A DNA stretch of 28,268 nucleotides from Alphaproteobacteria bacterium (GTDB lineage: Bacteria > Pseudomonadota > Alphaproteobacteria > Rhizobiales > Xanthobacteraceae), in the NCBI GenBank assembly GCA_005883115.1, contig VAZQ01000158.1:5113-33380 (forward strand), in the 5' to 3' direction. The position numbers and the translations under genes were made by a program. The notes below the pieces were generated by a model. It did not search any database. It was not told the DNA's origin and saw nothing but the letters and a program-made list of their open reading frames with translations. This document shows positions 8,754 through 15,802 of this stretch, one piece after another. How positions within the stretch are numbered: the first letter of the stretch is position 1; every line of letters begins with the position of its first letter.

Positions 8754-9596
8754 TTACTCTTTCGCAGGCAGCGTGCGCAGATAGGCGATCATGGCTTCGA
8801 CATCTTCATCGGTCATCTTTGCATAATAGCGGTAACCCATCGGCGGCTTGAGTTTGCTGCTGTCCTTGCGCACGCCTTGCGTGATGGCGCGCTTGATCTC
8901 GACATCGCTCCAATCGCCGATGCCGGCGCTCTTGCTCGAAGTGATGTTGCGCGCGGTCGAAACGCCCCATGGTCCGGGGAATTCGCGACCGCCTTTGCCG
9001 AGCGAATTTTTAAAATCCATGCCCGTTCCGGGCGGCCCGAACGGCGTGTGGCATTCCATGCAATGCGCGATGGTGACGAGATAGAAGCCCCGCTTGAGCT
9101 TGTTGCCAAAATCGGATTCGGACATGGACTTCTCGGCCCCGGGAAAGACCTGGTAGGCCACCGGCTGCTTGTAGACCGGGCCGGGCACCGCATTGCTCAC
9201 CGCCGGCAAGGAGCGCAGATACGCGACGATGCCGTCGAGATCGCCCGGGGTGAGAATCCCGTAGAAACCGCTCGGCATGATCGGCGCGAGGTGGTGCCCC
9301 GCGGGGCGCGTGCCCTCCTGCAGCGCTGTCTTGATCTCGGCATCGCTCCAATTGCCAATGCCGGTCTCGCGATCAGGCGTAATGTTGGAGGCCGTGACAT
9401 CGAACGGGGCCTCGTCGAAACGCAGTCCTCCGGAGAGCGCCCGATCGAACTGCGGCCCATTGGGCCCCATCGGCGTATGGCAGTTGTGACAAGTCATGAC
9501 GGTGTCGACGAGATAGCGTCCACGCTCGAGCGGCGCTTGCGCCAAAGCCATCGCCGGAGCCGCAAGCGCAGCGAGCACGCCAAAGAACCACGCCAC
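8754..9596 (-). CDS. Exported dihaem cytochrome c
   Basis: 280 residues with a hydrophobic signal peptide (about 1-20, ending ALAQA) and two haem c attachment motifs, CHNCH (36-40) and CMECH (179-183). Met107 and Met253 are plausible sixth haem ligands. The two halves look like an internal duplication: GIGNWSDAEIKTAL and GIGDWSDVEIKRAI recur after each haem motif. The protein resembles cytochrome subunits that accept electrons from periplasmic alcohol- or aldehyde-type dehydrogenases, but no dehydrogenase gene is adjacent, so its partner is unknown. The start is GTG at 9596: an in-frame stop lies immediately upstream, and a strong GGAGG sits 10 nt before it. It stands alone between the ribosomal block and the protease operon. 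Confidence 0.88.
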   Translation of the reverse strand: MAWFFGVLAALAAPAMALAQAPLERGRYLVDTVMTCHNCHTPMGPNGPQFDRALSGGLRFDEAPFDVTASNITPDRETGIGNWSDAEIKTALQEGTRPAGHHLAPIMPSGFYGILTPGDLDGIVAYLRSLPAVSNAVPGPVYKQPVAYQVFPGAEKSMSESDFGNKLKRGFYLVTIAHCMECHTPFGPPGTGMDFKNSLGKGGREFPGPWGVSTARNITSSKSAGIGDWSDVEIKRAITQGVRKDSSKLKPPMGYRYYAKMTDEDVEAMIAYLRTLPAKE

Positions 9597-9656
9597 GATT
9601 CATCATCCTCCCTCCCTCGTTTGCCCCACCGGCACCGATACCTCGCGCCGGCCATC

Positions 9657-9681
9657 AAAAAGGGCAGCGCGAGCGCTGCCC
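9657..9681 (-). terminator. Rho-independent terminator of the ribosomal/alpha operon
   Basis: On the minus strand, 26 nt after the rplQ stop, an 8-bp perfect stem (GGGCAGCG/CGCTGCCC, + strand positions 9662-9669 and 9674-9681) with a 4-nt loop is followed directly by five T (9657-9661). This is a textbook intrinsic terminator closing the long r-protein transcription unit. Confidence 0.9.
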
Positions 9682-9706
9682 CTTGCGTCCTTCACTGGCC
9701 CTGCGG

Positions 9707-10141
9707 TCACGCCGGGGCGGCCGCTTCCGGCTGCGGCTCTGTCTTCGTCTGCTCCGGGCCCGAGTCCTGTCCCTTCGCTGCCATGTCGCGATCAACCAGT
9801 TCAATGACCGCGACGGGAGCGGAATCGCCGTAGCGGAAGCCGGCCTTCAGCACCCTGGTATAGCCGCCGTCGCGATCCTTGTAACGGGGGCCCAGCACCT
9901 CGAACAGTTTCTTGACCATTCCGATATCGCGCATCTGCGCAATCGCTTGGCGGCGCGCATGGAGACCGCCGCGCTTGGCGAGGGTGACCAGTTTCTCGAC
10001 GATGGGCCGCAAGTCCTTGGCCTTCGGCAACGTGGTGACGATCTGTTCGTGCTTGATCAGAGCCGCGGCCATGTTCGCGAACATGGCACGGCGATGCTCG
10101 TGGGTGCGATTGAGCTTGCGATGGGCGATTCGGTGACGCAT
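9707..10141 (-). CDS. rplQ: Ribosomal protein L17
   Basis: A 144-residue large-subunit protein located near the exit tunnel. The canonical N-terminus is present (MRHRIAHRKLNRTHEHR), as is the core around ALIKHEQIVTTLPKAKDLRP (residues 27-46). Residues after about 120 form a Gln/Glu/Pro/Ala-rich tail, common in alphaproteobacterial L17. A GGAG Shine-Dalgarno sits 7 nt upstream of the ATG. It is the last gene of the alpha operon, 81 nt after rpoA and just before the terminator. The rpoA-rplQ spacer carries an unusual 7-bp-periodic inverted repeat. Confidence 0.97.
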   Translation of the reverse strand: MRHRIAHRKLNRTHEHRRAMFANMAAALIKHEQIVTTLPKAKDLRPIVEKLVTLAKRGGLHARRQAIAQMRDIGMVKKLFEVLGPRYKDRDGGYTRVLKAGFRYGDSAPVAVIELVDRDMAAKGQDSGPEQTKTEPQPEAAAPA

Positions 10142-10160
10142 GCGCGGCTCCGCACGGGAC

Positions 10161-10222
10161 AGTAATCAGTGATTAGTAATCAGATGACCCTCTGATCACT
10201 GACGTGTGACCACTGGTCCCTG
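10161..10222. repeat. Heptad-periodic inverted repeat in the rpoA-rplQ spacer
   Basis: Successive 7-mers AGTAATC, AGTGATT, AGTAATC and AGATGAC run from 10161 to 10188. After a short gap come related 7-mers in reverse orientation (TCACTGA and relatives). A perfect 8-bp inverted repeat TCAGTGAT (10166-10173) / ATCACTGA (10195-10202) encloses an inner 6-bp hairpin ATCAGA/TCTGAT (10179-10184, 10191-10196). In the mRNA this would fold between the rpoA stop and the rplQ ribosome-binding site. Function unknown; no T-run follows, so it is not a typical terminator. Confidence 0.7.
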
Positions 10223-11155
10223 TCAATAATGATCTTCGAAGCGCTTGGCCAGTTCGTCAATGTTGTCGGGCGGCCAGCCCGGCACTTCCATGCCGAGATG
10301 GAGCCCCATCTGCGCCAGCACTTCCTTGATCTCGTTGAGCGATTTGCGCCCGAAATTCGGCGTGCGCAGCATCTCCGCCTCGGTCTTCTGAACGAGATCG
10401 CCGATATAGACGATATTGTCGTTCTTGAGACAATTAGCCGAGCGCACCGAAAGCTCCAGTTCGTCGACCTTTTTGAGGAACGCCGGATTGAAGGCAAGAT
10501 CGGGAATAGCCTCGGCGACGATCTCCTTGCGCGGCTCCTCGAAGTTGACGAAGACGTTGAGCTGGTCCTGGAGGATGCGCGCGGCGTAAGCCACCGCGTC
10601 GTCTGGGCTGACCGCGCCGTTGGTCTGGATTTGCATGGTCAATTTGTCATAGTCGAGAATCTGACCTTCGCGGGTATTCTCAACCTTGTAGGAGACCTTG
10701 CGCACCGGCGAGTAGAGGCTATCGACCGGGATGAGACCGATCGGCGCGTCTTCCGGCCGGTTGCGCTCGGTGGGTACATAGCCCTTTCCGGTATTCACCG
10801 TGAATTCCATGCGGATCTCGGCACCCTCGTCGAGCGTGCACAGCACGAGATCGGGATTGAGCACGACGATGTCGCCCACGGTCTGAATATCGCCCGCCGT
10901 GACGGTGCCGGGACCCTGCTTCTTGACGACCATGCGTTTGGGTCCGTCGCCCTGCATCTTGATGGCGATGTCCTTGATGTTGAGCACGATATCGGTCACG
11001 TCCTCGCGCACGCCGGGAATCGAGGAGAACTCGTGCAACACGCCATCGATGTGGACCGACTGCACTGCCGCGCCTTGCAGCGACGAGAGGAGGATGCGGC
11101 GCAACGCATTACCCAACGTCACGCCGAAGCCGCGCTCAAGCGGCTCGGCGATCAC
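10223..11155 (-). CDS. rpoA: RNA polymerase alpha subunit, main reading frame (N-terminus lost to a frameshift)
   Basis: 310 residues covering nearly all of RpoA: the assembly domain (EPLERGFGVTLGNALRRILLSS near the start), the inserted domain, and the C-terminal DNA/activator-binding domain (NCLKNDNIVYIGDLV, PNFGRKSLNEIKEVL). The frame opens only at an internal GTG at 11155, inside what is normally ...AIVIAEPLERG. The expected N-terminal residues (TIQKNWQELIRP) are encoded just upstream in another frame, so the gene is broken near 11181-11190. Measured from the GTG at 11222 that begins that stretch, the whole gene is 1000 nt, against about 1020 nt for the 339-residue homologues I recall, implying roughly 20 nt missing. 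The gene is essential, so a consensus error is the most likely cause. Confidence 0.93.
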   Translation of the reverse strand: MIAEPLERGFGVTLGNALRRILLSSLQGAAVQSVHIDGVLHEFSSIPGVREDVTDIVLNIKDIAIKMQGDGPKRMVVKKQGPGTVTAGDIQTVGDIVVLNPDLVLCTLDEGAEIRMEFTVNTGKGYVPTERNRPEDAPIGLIPVDSLYSPVRKVSYKVENTREGQILDYDKLTMQIQTNGAVSPDDAVAYAARILQDQLNVFVNFEEPRKEIVAEAIPDLAFNPAFLKKVDELELSVRSANCLKNDNIVYIGDLVQKTEAEMLRTPNFGRKSLNEIKEVLAQMGLHLGMEVPGWPPDNIDELAKRFEDHY

Positions 11156-11339
11156 GATGGCCTCGCGCTTGGGATCGCCGCCCGGGTCGGATCAGTTCCT
11201 GCCAGTTCTTTTGAATCGTCACGTTGGCACCCATGCCTTTGACCGAGGCAGCGGCGGGCCGCGCGGCCCACTCCGCCCCGGGGGAATTTTCCGTGGCGGG
11301 CTCCTCGGGAGTCCGCCAGATGAGCACATCGTCTGTCAT
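11136..11339 (-). pseudogene. rpoA: Out-of-frame N-terminal fragment of rpoA
   Basis: This frame encodes VTIQKNWQELIRP from the GTG at 11222, the conserved start of alphaproteobacterial RpoA, then runs into non-homologous sequence after about 11185 and stops at 11136. The main RpoA frame is one nucleotide further on. The frame is open upstream to an ATG at 11339 that overlaps the rpsK stop (ATGA) and has AAAGG about 8 nt before it. That start would give RpoA a 39-residue extension, but the region also contains a GC-rich hairpin (11295-11317), so it may just be the rpsK-rpoA spacer. Start choice is open. Confidence 0.8.
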
Positions 11340-11725
11340 ACTCGGCGCCTTTTGCGTGGACGGCAGCCGTTGTGTGGAATCGGCGTCACGTCGCGAATGG
11401 AGGTGATGGTGAAGCCCGCCGACTGCAGGGACCGCAACGCCGATTCGCGGCCAGAACCCGGACCTGCGACCTCGACTTCGAGGGTGCGCATGCCGTGCTC
11501 CTGGGCCTTCTTAGCGGCATCCTCGGCTGCCACCTGCGCTGCGTAGGGTGTCGATTTTCTCGAGCCCTTGAAGCCCATGGTGCCGGCAGACGACCAAGCG
11601 ATGGTATTTCCTTGGGCATCAGTAATGGTGATCATCGTGTTGTTGAACGTCGCGTTCACATGCGCGACTCCGGAGGCGATATTCTTGCGCTCGCGTCGCC
11701 GGACGCGGGTTGCTTCTTTACCCAT
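11336..11725 (-). CDS. rpsK: Ribosomal protein S11
   Basis: 129 residues, full family length. Platform protein of the small subunit, contacting the mRNA exit region. Diagnostic stretches are VAHVNATFNNTMITITDAQGN (split around residues 20-40) and the C-terminal PIPHNGCRPRKRRRV. An AGAGGA Shine-Dalgarno precedes the ATG by about 6 nt, and just upstream of it lies a hairpin (11737-11755). It sits between rpsM (90-nt spacer) and rpoA, in the usual alpha-operon order. Confidence 0.98.
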   Translation of the reverse strand: MGKEATRVRRRERKNIASGVAHVNATFNNTMITITDAQGNTIAWSSAGTMGFKGSRKSTPYAAQVAAEDAAKKAQEHGMRTLEVEVAGPGSGRESALRSLQSAGFTITSIRDVTPIPHNGCRPRKRRRV

Positions 11726-11736
11726 TCTCGATCCTC

Positions 11737-11810
11737 TCGCAGCTCGGCGCTGCGATCGCCGGGCTAATGACTGGTGCTCGAATCACGTAGCCGATCTCGC
11801 GCAGGCTACG
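11737..11810. repeat. Two hairpins in the rpsM-rpsK spacer
   Basis: The 90-nt spacer has two perfect 7-bp inverted repeats: CGTAGCC/GGCTACG (11786-11792 and 11804-11810, 11-nt loop) and TCGCAGC/GCTGCGA (11737-11743 and 11749-11755, 5-nt loop). In the mRNA the second ends next to the rpsK ribosome-binding site, so it could influence access to it. No T-run follows either stem. A regulatory role is inference only. Confidence 0.5.
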
Positions 11811-11815
11811 GCAAC

Positions 11816-12190
11816 TCAAGTTGCGCGCTTCTTGCCGGCGATGGGTTTGGCCGGCCCCTTACGGGTGCGGGCATTGGTATGGGTGCGCTGGCCGCGGACC
11901 GGCAGTCCGCGACGGTGCCGCAACCCGCGGTAGCAACCGAGGTCCATCAGCCGCTTGATATTCATGGCCACTTCGCGCCGCAGGTCCCCCTCGACCATAT
12001 AGTCGCGGTCGATCACCTCGCGGATCTGCAGCACTTCCTGGTCGGTCAGTTGCGATACCCGGCGGGCCTCGGGAATGCCCACTTTCTCCATGATTTCATT
12101 GGCCTTTTTCGACCCAATGCCATGGATATATTGCAATGCAATAACGACGCGTTTGTTAGTCGGTATGTTGACGCCGGCGATGCGGGCCAC
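11816..12190 (-). CDS. rpsM: Ribosomal protein S13
   Basis: A 124-residue small-subunit head protein that contacts the P-site tRNA and the B1 bridges. N-terminus MARIAGVNIPTNKRVVIALQYIHGIG and C-terminal GLPVRGQRTHTNARTRKG with a basic tail are typical (motifs at residues 1-26 and about 93-110). AGGAG lies 8 nt before the ATG. First gene of the alpha operon, 145 nt after adk; that spacer has a good upstream promoter (12324-12353). The alphaproteobacterial arrangement without rpmJ or infA between secY and rpsM is seen here. Confidence 0.98.
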   Translation of the reverse strand: MARIAGVNIPTNKRVVIALQYIHGIGSKKANEIMEKVGIPEARRVSQLTDQEVLQIREVIDRDYMVEGDLRREVAMNIKRLMDLGCYRGLRHRRGLPVRGQRTHTNARTRKGPAKPIAGKKRAT

Positions 12191-12323
12191 AGTCTTTCGC
12201 TCCTTCTGCCGGCGTGCAACGGCCAGCGATCGTTCCCACGGGAGGCGGTTCCCAAACGATAACGCGACACCCTCCCCGTTCCTCAGGGCCCGGTATCGTT
12301 CGACCTCTCGACTTGGATGCGGG

Positions 12324-12353
12324 TTATTAAGGGATTCAACGTCGTTTCGTCAA
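12324..12353 (-). promoter_or_regulatory. Sigma70-like promoter for the alpha genes (rpsM-rpsK-rpoA-rplQ)
   Basis: On the minus strand TTGACG (12348-12353) is followed after 18 nt by TAATAA (12324-12329); reading the -10 as TTAATA gives a 17-nt spacer. The -35 lies within the last codons of adk. Transcription would begin near 12317, leaving a leader of about 125 nt before rpsM. The leader has an imperfect hairpin (ACGGGGAGG pairing with CCTCCCGT, one bulged G). Confidence 0.6.
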
Positions 12354-13103
12354 CCTCTGCCCTCGACCCGTTTTGCGCCGGGCTAACTTCTGGCCCACGG
12401 CTCTGCTCCGGCCGGATTTCGCCGTTTTGGCCTTCGTTTTCGACCCCTTGGCGGTTTTGCCCGCTTGTGCGCGTCCTGCTCCGTCCGCCCGCCGTGGCCT
12501 GGCCGCCGCTTTCTTGGTGAGGGCCTCTCGAAGCACTCGGTCGATGGCGCTCGATACCTGCGGAATGGGAGCCATACCGTCGACCGAATGTAGCACGCTC
12601 TCGAGCTGGTAATACGCAGCGAGTGGCGCGGTTTGATCGCGGTAGGCCAAAAGCCGGCGCCGCAACACCTCCGGATCGTCATCCTCGCGCAGCGTCTCGC
12701 GCCGCGCCTTCATCTCGGCGACCCGCTTTTTGATCCGCTTGAGCAGCGCGGCCTCATCCACCTTGAGTTCGATCACGGCATCGAGCTTGAGGCCCTTCTC
12801 TTTGAGCATGCGATCGAGTGCGTGCGCCTGCGGCACCGTGCGTGGGAAGCCATCCAGAATGAAGCCCTTGCGCGCATCAGGCTCATCGATGCGCTCGGAA
12901 ACGATCGCGACCACGACGTCATCGGGCACGAGCTCGCCGCGTGCCATCATCTCTTTCGCGCGCATCCCGATTGACGTGCCGGCCTCCACAGCGGCGCGCA
13001 GCATCTCACCGGTCGAGAGCTGCAGCAGACCGTGCTTGGCGACCAGACGCTGCGCCTGAGTCCCTTTGCCGGCCCCCGGGGGACCGAGCAATACCAACCT
13101 CAT
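12336..13103 (-). CDS. adk: Adenylate kinase, short-LID type with a basic C-terminal tail
   Basis: Interconverts ATP + AMP and 2 ADP. The P-loop GPPGAGKGT is at 8-16, the AMP-binding segment LSTGEMLRAAV at 29-39, and DGFPRT at 84-89. The LID is the short alphaproteobacterial form without a Zn-binding insert. The catalytic core ends near residue 195; about 60 further residues are roughly 40% Lys/Arg with a single acidic residue. This tail is not part of the enzyme fold and may be disordered. The ATG at 13103 overlaps the secY stop (ATGA), so it is translated with the spc operon. The end of the gene also contains the -35 of the alpha-operon promoter. Confidence 0.95.
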   Translation of the reverse strand: MRLVLLGPPGAGKGTQAQRLVAKHGLLQLSTGEMLRAAVEAGTSIGMRAKEMMARGELVPDDVVVAIVSERIDEPDARKGFILDGFPRTVPQAHALDRMLKEKGLKLDAVIELKVDEAALLKRIKKRVAEMKARRETLREDDDPEVLRRRLLAYRDQTAPLAAYYQLESVLHSVDGMAPIPQVSSAIDRVLREALTKKAAARPRRADGAGRAQAGKTAKGSKTKAKTAKSGRSRAVGQKLARRKTGRGQRLTKRR

Positions 13104-14428
13104 CTACGCCGCCCCCGCAGCTTCGACCGCTTGATGAGACCTTCGTATTGATGCGCCAACAAGTAGCCCTGAATCTGCGCGACCGTGTCCATTGTGACGC
13201 TGACGACGATCAACAGCGAGGTGCCGCCGAAATAGAACGGGACCGCGGCGTAGGAGATCAGGATCTCCGGCAAGAGGCAGACAAGGGCAAGATAGGCTGC
13301 GCCGATAACCGTGATGCGCGAGAGCACGTAGTCGATGTATTCCGCCGTACGTTCGCCCGGCCGAATGCCGGGAATGAAGCCGCCGTGCTTCTTCAGATTA
13401 TCCGCGGTCTCCGTTGGATTGAAAACGATCGCCGTATAGAAAAAAGCGAAGAAGATGATGAGACCGATATAGAGGATGAGGAACAGTGGCCGTCCGTGAC
13501 CGAGTTGGGTGGTGATGGCAACGAACCAGTCCGGACCTTGACCAGCGTTGAAATTGGCGACCGTCGTCGGCAGCAGCAGCGAGGAGGCGAATATCGGCGG
13601 AATGACGCCTGAAGTGTTGAGCTTGAGCGGCAGATGCGAGGATTGACCCTCGAACATGCGATTGCCCACTTGGCGCTTGGGGTACTGAATTAGCAGGCGC
13701 CGCTGCGCGCGTTCCATGAATACGATGAAGCCGATCACCGCGACCACGGTCACCAGCACGACAAGGATCAACCCCGTCGACAGCGCGCCTTGGCGGCCCA
13801 ATTCGAGCGTTCCAGCGATCGCCGACGGCAATTCCGCCACGATACCTGAGAGGATGATCAGCGAAATCCCGTTGCCGATGCCGCGCGAGGTGACCTGCTC
13901 GCCGAGCCACATCAGGAACATCGTCCCGCCGGTGAGCGTGATGACAGTGCCGATGCGGAAGAACCAGCCGGGATCCGTCACTACATTGCCCGCGCCTTCA
14001 AGGCCGACCGCGATACCGTAGGACTGGAAGGCGGCCAGCAGCACCGTCAGGTAGCGCGTATATTGGTTCATCACCTTGCGGCCCTGCTCGCCCTCCTTCT
14101 TGAGCTGCTCGAGCGTAGGCGACACCGTGGTCATCAGCTGAATGATGATGGATGCCGAGATGTACGGCATGATGTTGAGAGCGAAGATCGCCATCCGGTG
14201 AATGCCGCCACCGGAAAACATATTGAACATGCCGAGGATGCCACCCGCTTGGGAACGGAAGATCTGATCCCAAGCCGAAGGATCGATGCCGGGCAGCGGG
14301 ATGTAGGTGCCGAAGCGGTAGACCAGGAGTGCGCCGAGCGTGAACCAGATCCGCTTCTTGAGCTCCTCGGCTTTTGCTAGAGCCGAGAAATTAAGATTGG
14401 CGGCGAGTTGTTCTGCTGCAGAGACCAT
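13100..14428 (-). CDS. secY: Preprotein translocase subunit SecY
   Basis: A 442-residue inner-membrane channel protein of the Sec translocon with the expected series of about ten hydrophobic segments. Family stretches include MPYISASIIIQLMTTVSPTL and QYTRYLTV, and the cytoplasmic loop with FNPTETADNLKKHGGFIPGIRPG. I start it at the ATG at 14428 (MVSAAEQLAANLNFSALAKA), the usual alphaproteobacterial N-terminus; the frame is open further upstream to a TTG at 14470 without support. The 68-nt gap to rplO is the longest inside the spc cluster. Overlaps adk by 4 nt. Confidence 0.97.
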   Translation of the reverse strand: MVSAAEQLAANLNFSALAKAEELKKRIWFTLGALLVYRFGTYIPLPGIDPSAWDQIFRSQAGGILGMFNMFSGGGIHRMAIFALNIMPYISASIIIQLMTTVSPTLEQLKKEGEQGRKVMNQYTRYLTVLLAAFQSYGIAVGLEGAGNVVTDPGWFFRIGTVITLTGGTMFLMWLGEQVTSRGIGNGISLIILSGIVAELPSAIAGTLELGRQGALSTGLILVVLVTVVAVIGFIVFMERAQRRLLIQYPKRQVGNRMFEGQSSHLPLKLNTSGVIPPIFASSLLLPTTVANFNAGQGPDWFVAITTQLGHGRPLFLILYIGLIIFFAFFYTAIVFNPTETADNLKKHGGFIPGIRPGERTAEYIDYVLSRITVIGAAYLALVCLLPEILISYAAVPFYFGGTSLLIVVSVTMDTVAQIQGYLLAHQYEGLIKRSKLRGRRR

Positions 14429-14496
14429 CGACGTTTCCGTTCCGCGCTCAAGAACAGACCGCGCTCGCAAGGCGCGATGTTCCCCCTATATAGCCA

Positions 14497-14988
14497 TCAG
14501 GCGGGCTGTTCGCTCGTTTGCCGTTGCGGCGCCAGTACCGTCACCGACCCGCCCGCATTCTCGACTGCCTGCCTTGCCGCTTTAGACGCGCCCCAGACCG
14601 AGAACGCAACCTTGGCCTTGATTTGACCCGAGCCCAGCAAGCGGACGCCGTCTTTCGCCCTTCTGAGCACGCCGGCTTTCACCAGTGCTTCGGCGTCGAC
14701 AGTGGCGCCGGCATCGAGCTTGCCGGCGTCAATCGCCGCCTGGATCTTGTCGAGATTGACTTCATTGAGCTTGCGCGCAAACGACGCGTTCTTGAAGCCG
14801 CGCTTTGGTAGCCGCCGGTGCAGCGGCATCTGCCCGCCCTCGAAGCCCTTGATCCGCACGCCGGAGCGCGCGGTCTGGCCTTTGCCGCCGCGCCCGGCGG
14901 TCTTTCCTGAACCAGAGCCGATGCCGCGGCCGACGCGGGTACGTTTCTTGCGCGCTCCCGGACGGTCGGCCAGTTCGTGAAGCTTCAT
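14497..14988 (-). CDS. rplO: Ribosomal protein L15
   Basis: 163 residues. The N-terminal Gly/Arg/Lys-rich extension (GRGIGSGSGKTAGRGGKGQ, about 20-38) reaches into 23S rRNA in this family; the C-terminal globular part includes VDAEALVKAGVLRRAKDGVRLLG. Late-assembly protein of the large subunit. The C-terminus is slightly longer than in E. coli, ending in a Gln/Thr/Ser tail. 11 nt downstream of rpmD, same transcript. Confidence 0.97.
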   Translation of the reverse strand: MKLHELADRPGARKKRTRVGRGIGSGSGKTAGRGGKGQTARSGVRIKGFEGGQMPLHRRLPKRGFKNASFARKLNEVNLDKIQAAIDAGKLDAGATVDAEALVKAGVLRRAKDGVRLLGSGQIKAKVAFSVWGASKAARQAVENAGGSVTVLAPQRQTSEQPA

Positions 14989-14999
14989 CGCCTCTCTCC

Positions 15000-15191
15000 T
15001 TAAGCGTTCACCACCCGGACCAAATGTTTGACCTTGGCGATCATGCCCCGGGTCTGCGGCGTATCCGGAAGCTCCACAACGCGCCCGATCCGGTTGAGAC
15101 CGAGTCCGATCAGCGTCTCGCGTTGGCTATGGTGACGCCGAATGGGGCTGCCGATCTGTTCGATCTTGATGACCTTATCGCTGTTGCTCAT
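15000..15191 (-). CDS. rpmD: Ribosomal protein L30
   Basis: 63 residues, normal for bacterial L30. It contains IEQIGSPIRRHHSQRETLIGLGLNRIGR (split, about 10-37) and the C-terminal MIAKVKHLVRVV. A small peripheral large-subunit protein lying between rpsE and rplO as in the standard spc order. Its presence fits alphaproteobacteria, since some bacterial groups lack it. Confidence 0.97.
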   Translation of the reverse strand: MSNSDKVIKIEQIGSPIRRHHSQRETLIGLGLNRIGRVVELPDTPQTRGMIAKVKHLVRVVNA

Positions 15192-15214
15192 CTCAGCCTC
15201 TCGGCGCGCCTGAT

Positions 15215-15772
15215 TTAGTCGGCCGCCTGCTCACCCTCGGCGACGTCGCGCCGCCGCGCCTGCAGGGTCGATACCTTGATGTTGCGCCGCGCGGCAACCG
15301 AGCGCGGGGAGTCCTGGTGCTTGAGGGCGTCAAAAGTAGCCCGCACCATGTTGTACGGGTTGGACGAGCCGAGCGATTTGGCCACCACGTCCTGCATGCC
15401 CAGTGTCTCGAACACAGCACGCATCGGACCACCGGCGATGATGCCGGTCCCGGGCGGTGCCGCGCGCAGGAATACTCGGCCTGCGCCATGGCGCCCGGCA
15501 ACGTCGTGGTGCAGCGTTCGGCCCTCGCGTAGCGGCACCCGGATGAGGCCGCGTTTGGCCGCATCGGTCGCCTTACGAATCGCCTCCGGCACCTCGCGCG
15601 CCTTGCCGTGTCCGAAGCCGACCCGTCCCTTTTCGTCGCCGACCACGACGAGCGCAGCGAAGCCAAAACGGCGCCCGCCTTTCACCACCTTGGCGACGCG
15701 GTTGATGTGGACGAGCTTATCGATGAATTCGCTCTCTTCCCGCTCGCGGCGATCGCGCGGTTCACGTGCCAT
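15215..15772 (-). CDS. rpsE: Ribosomal protein S5
   Basis: A 185-residue small-subunit protein important for decoding fidelity and helicase activity at the mRNA entry. The N-terminal double-stranded-RNA-binding fold (EFIDKLVHINRVAKVVKGG, about 15-33) and the C-terminal stretch with GTGIIAGGPMRAVFE are intact. The N-terminus is a charged Arg/Glu segment before the domain. The C-terminus ends in a basic then acidic tail. 30 nt after rplR, 23 nt before rpmD. Confidence 0.97.
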   Translation of the reverse strand: MAREPRDRREREESEFIDKLVHINRVAKVVKGGRRFGFAALVVVGDEKGRVGFGHGKAREVPEAIRKATDAAKRGLIRVPLREGRTLHHDVAGRHGAGRVFLRAAPPGTGIIAGGPMRAVFETLGMQDVVAKSLGSSNPYNMVRATFDALKHQDSPRSVAARRNIKVSTLQARRRDVAEGEQAAD

Positions 15773-15802
15773 GATCTTGCCTCACCTTCTCGTCTCTACC
15801 TT

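Noticed and set aside
4794..9596. New defence or stress island formed by protease, RarA, pseudouridine synthase and cytochrome
   Set aside because: Protease-rarA-rluC is an ordinary alphaproteobacterial housekeeping order; nothing in it suggests a defence role.
9373..9606. Alternative frame from the ATG at 9606 near the cytochrome start
   Set aside because: It begins immediately after the Shine-Dalgarno, too close for initiation, and has no similarity; the GTG at 9596 gives a proper signal peptide and haem motifs.
14475..14496. TATATA box upstream of secY as a promoter
   Set aside because: No -35 at suitable spacing; the 68-nt gap more likely is a simple spacer within the operon.
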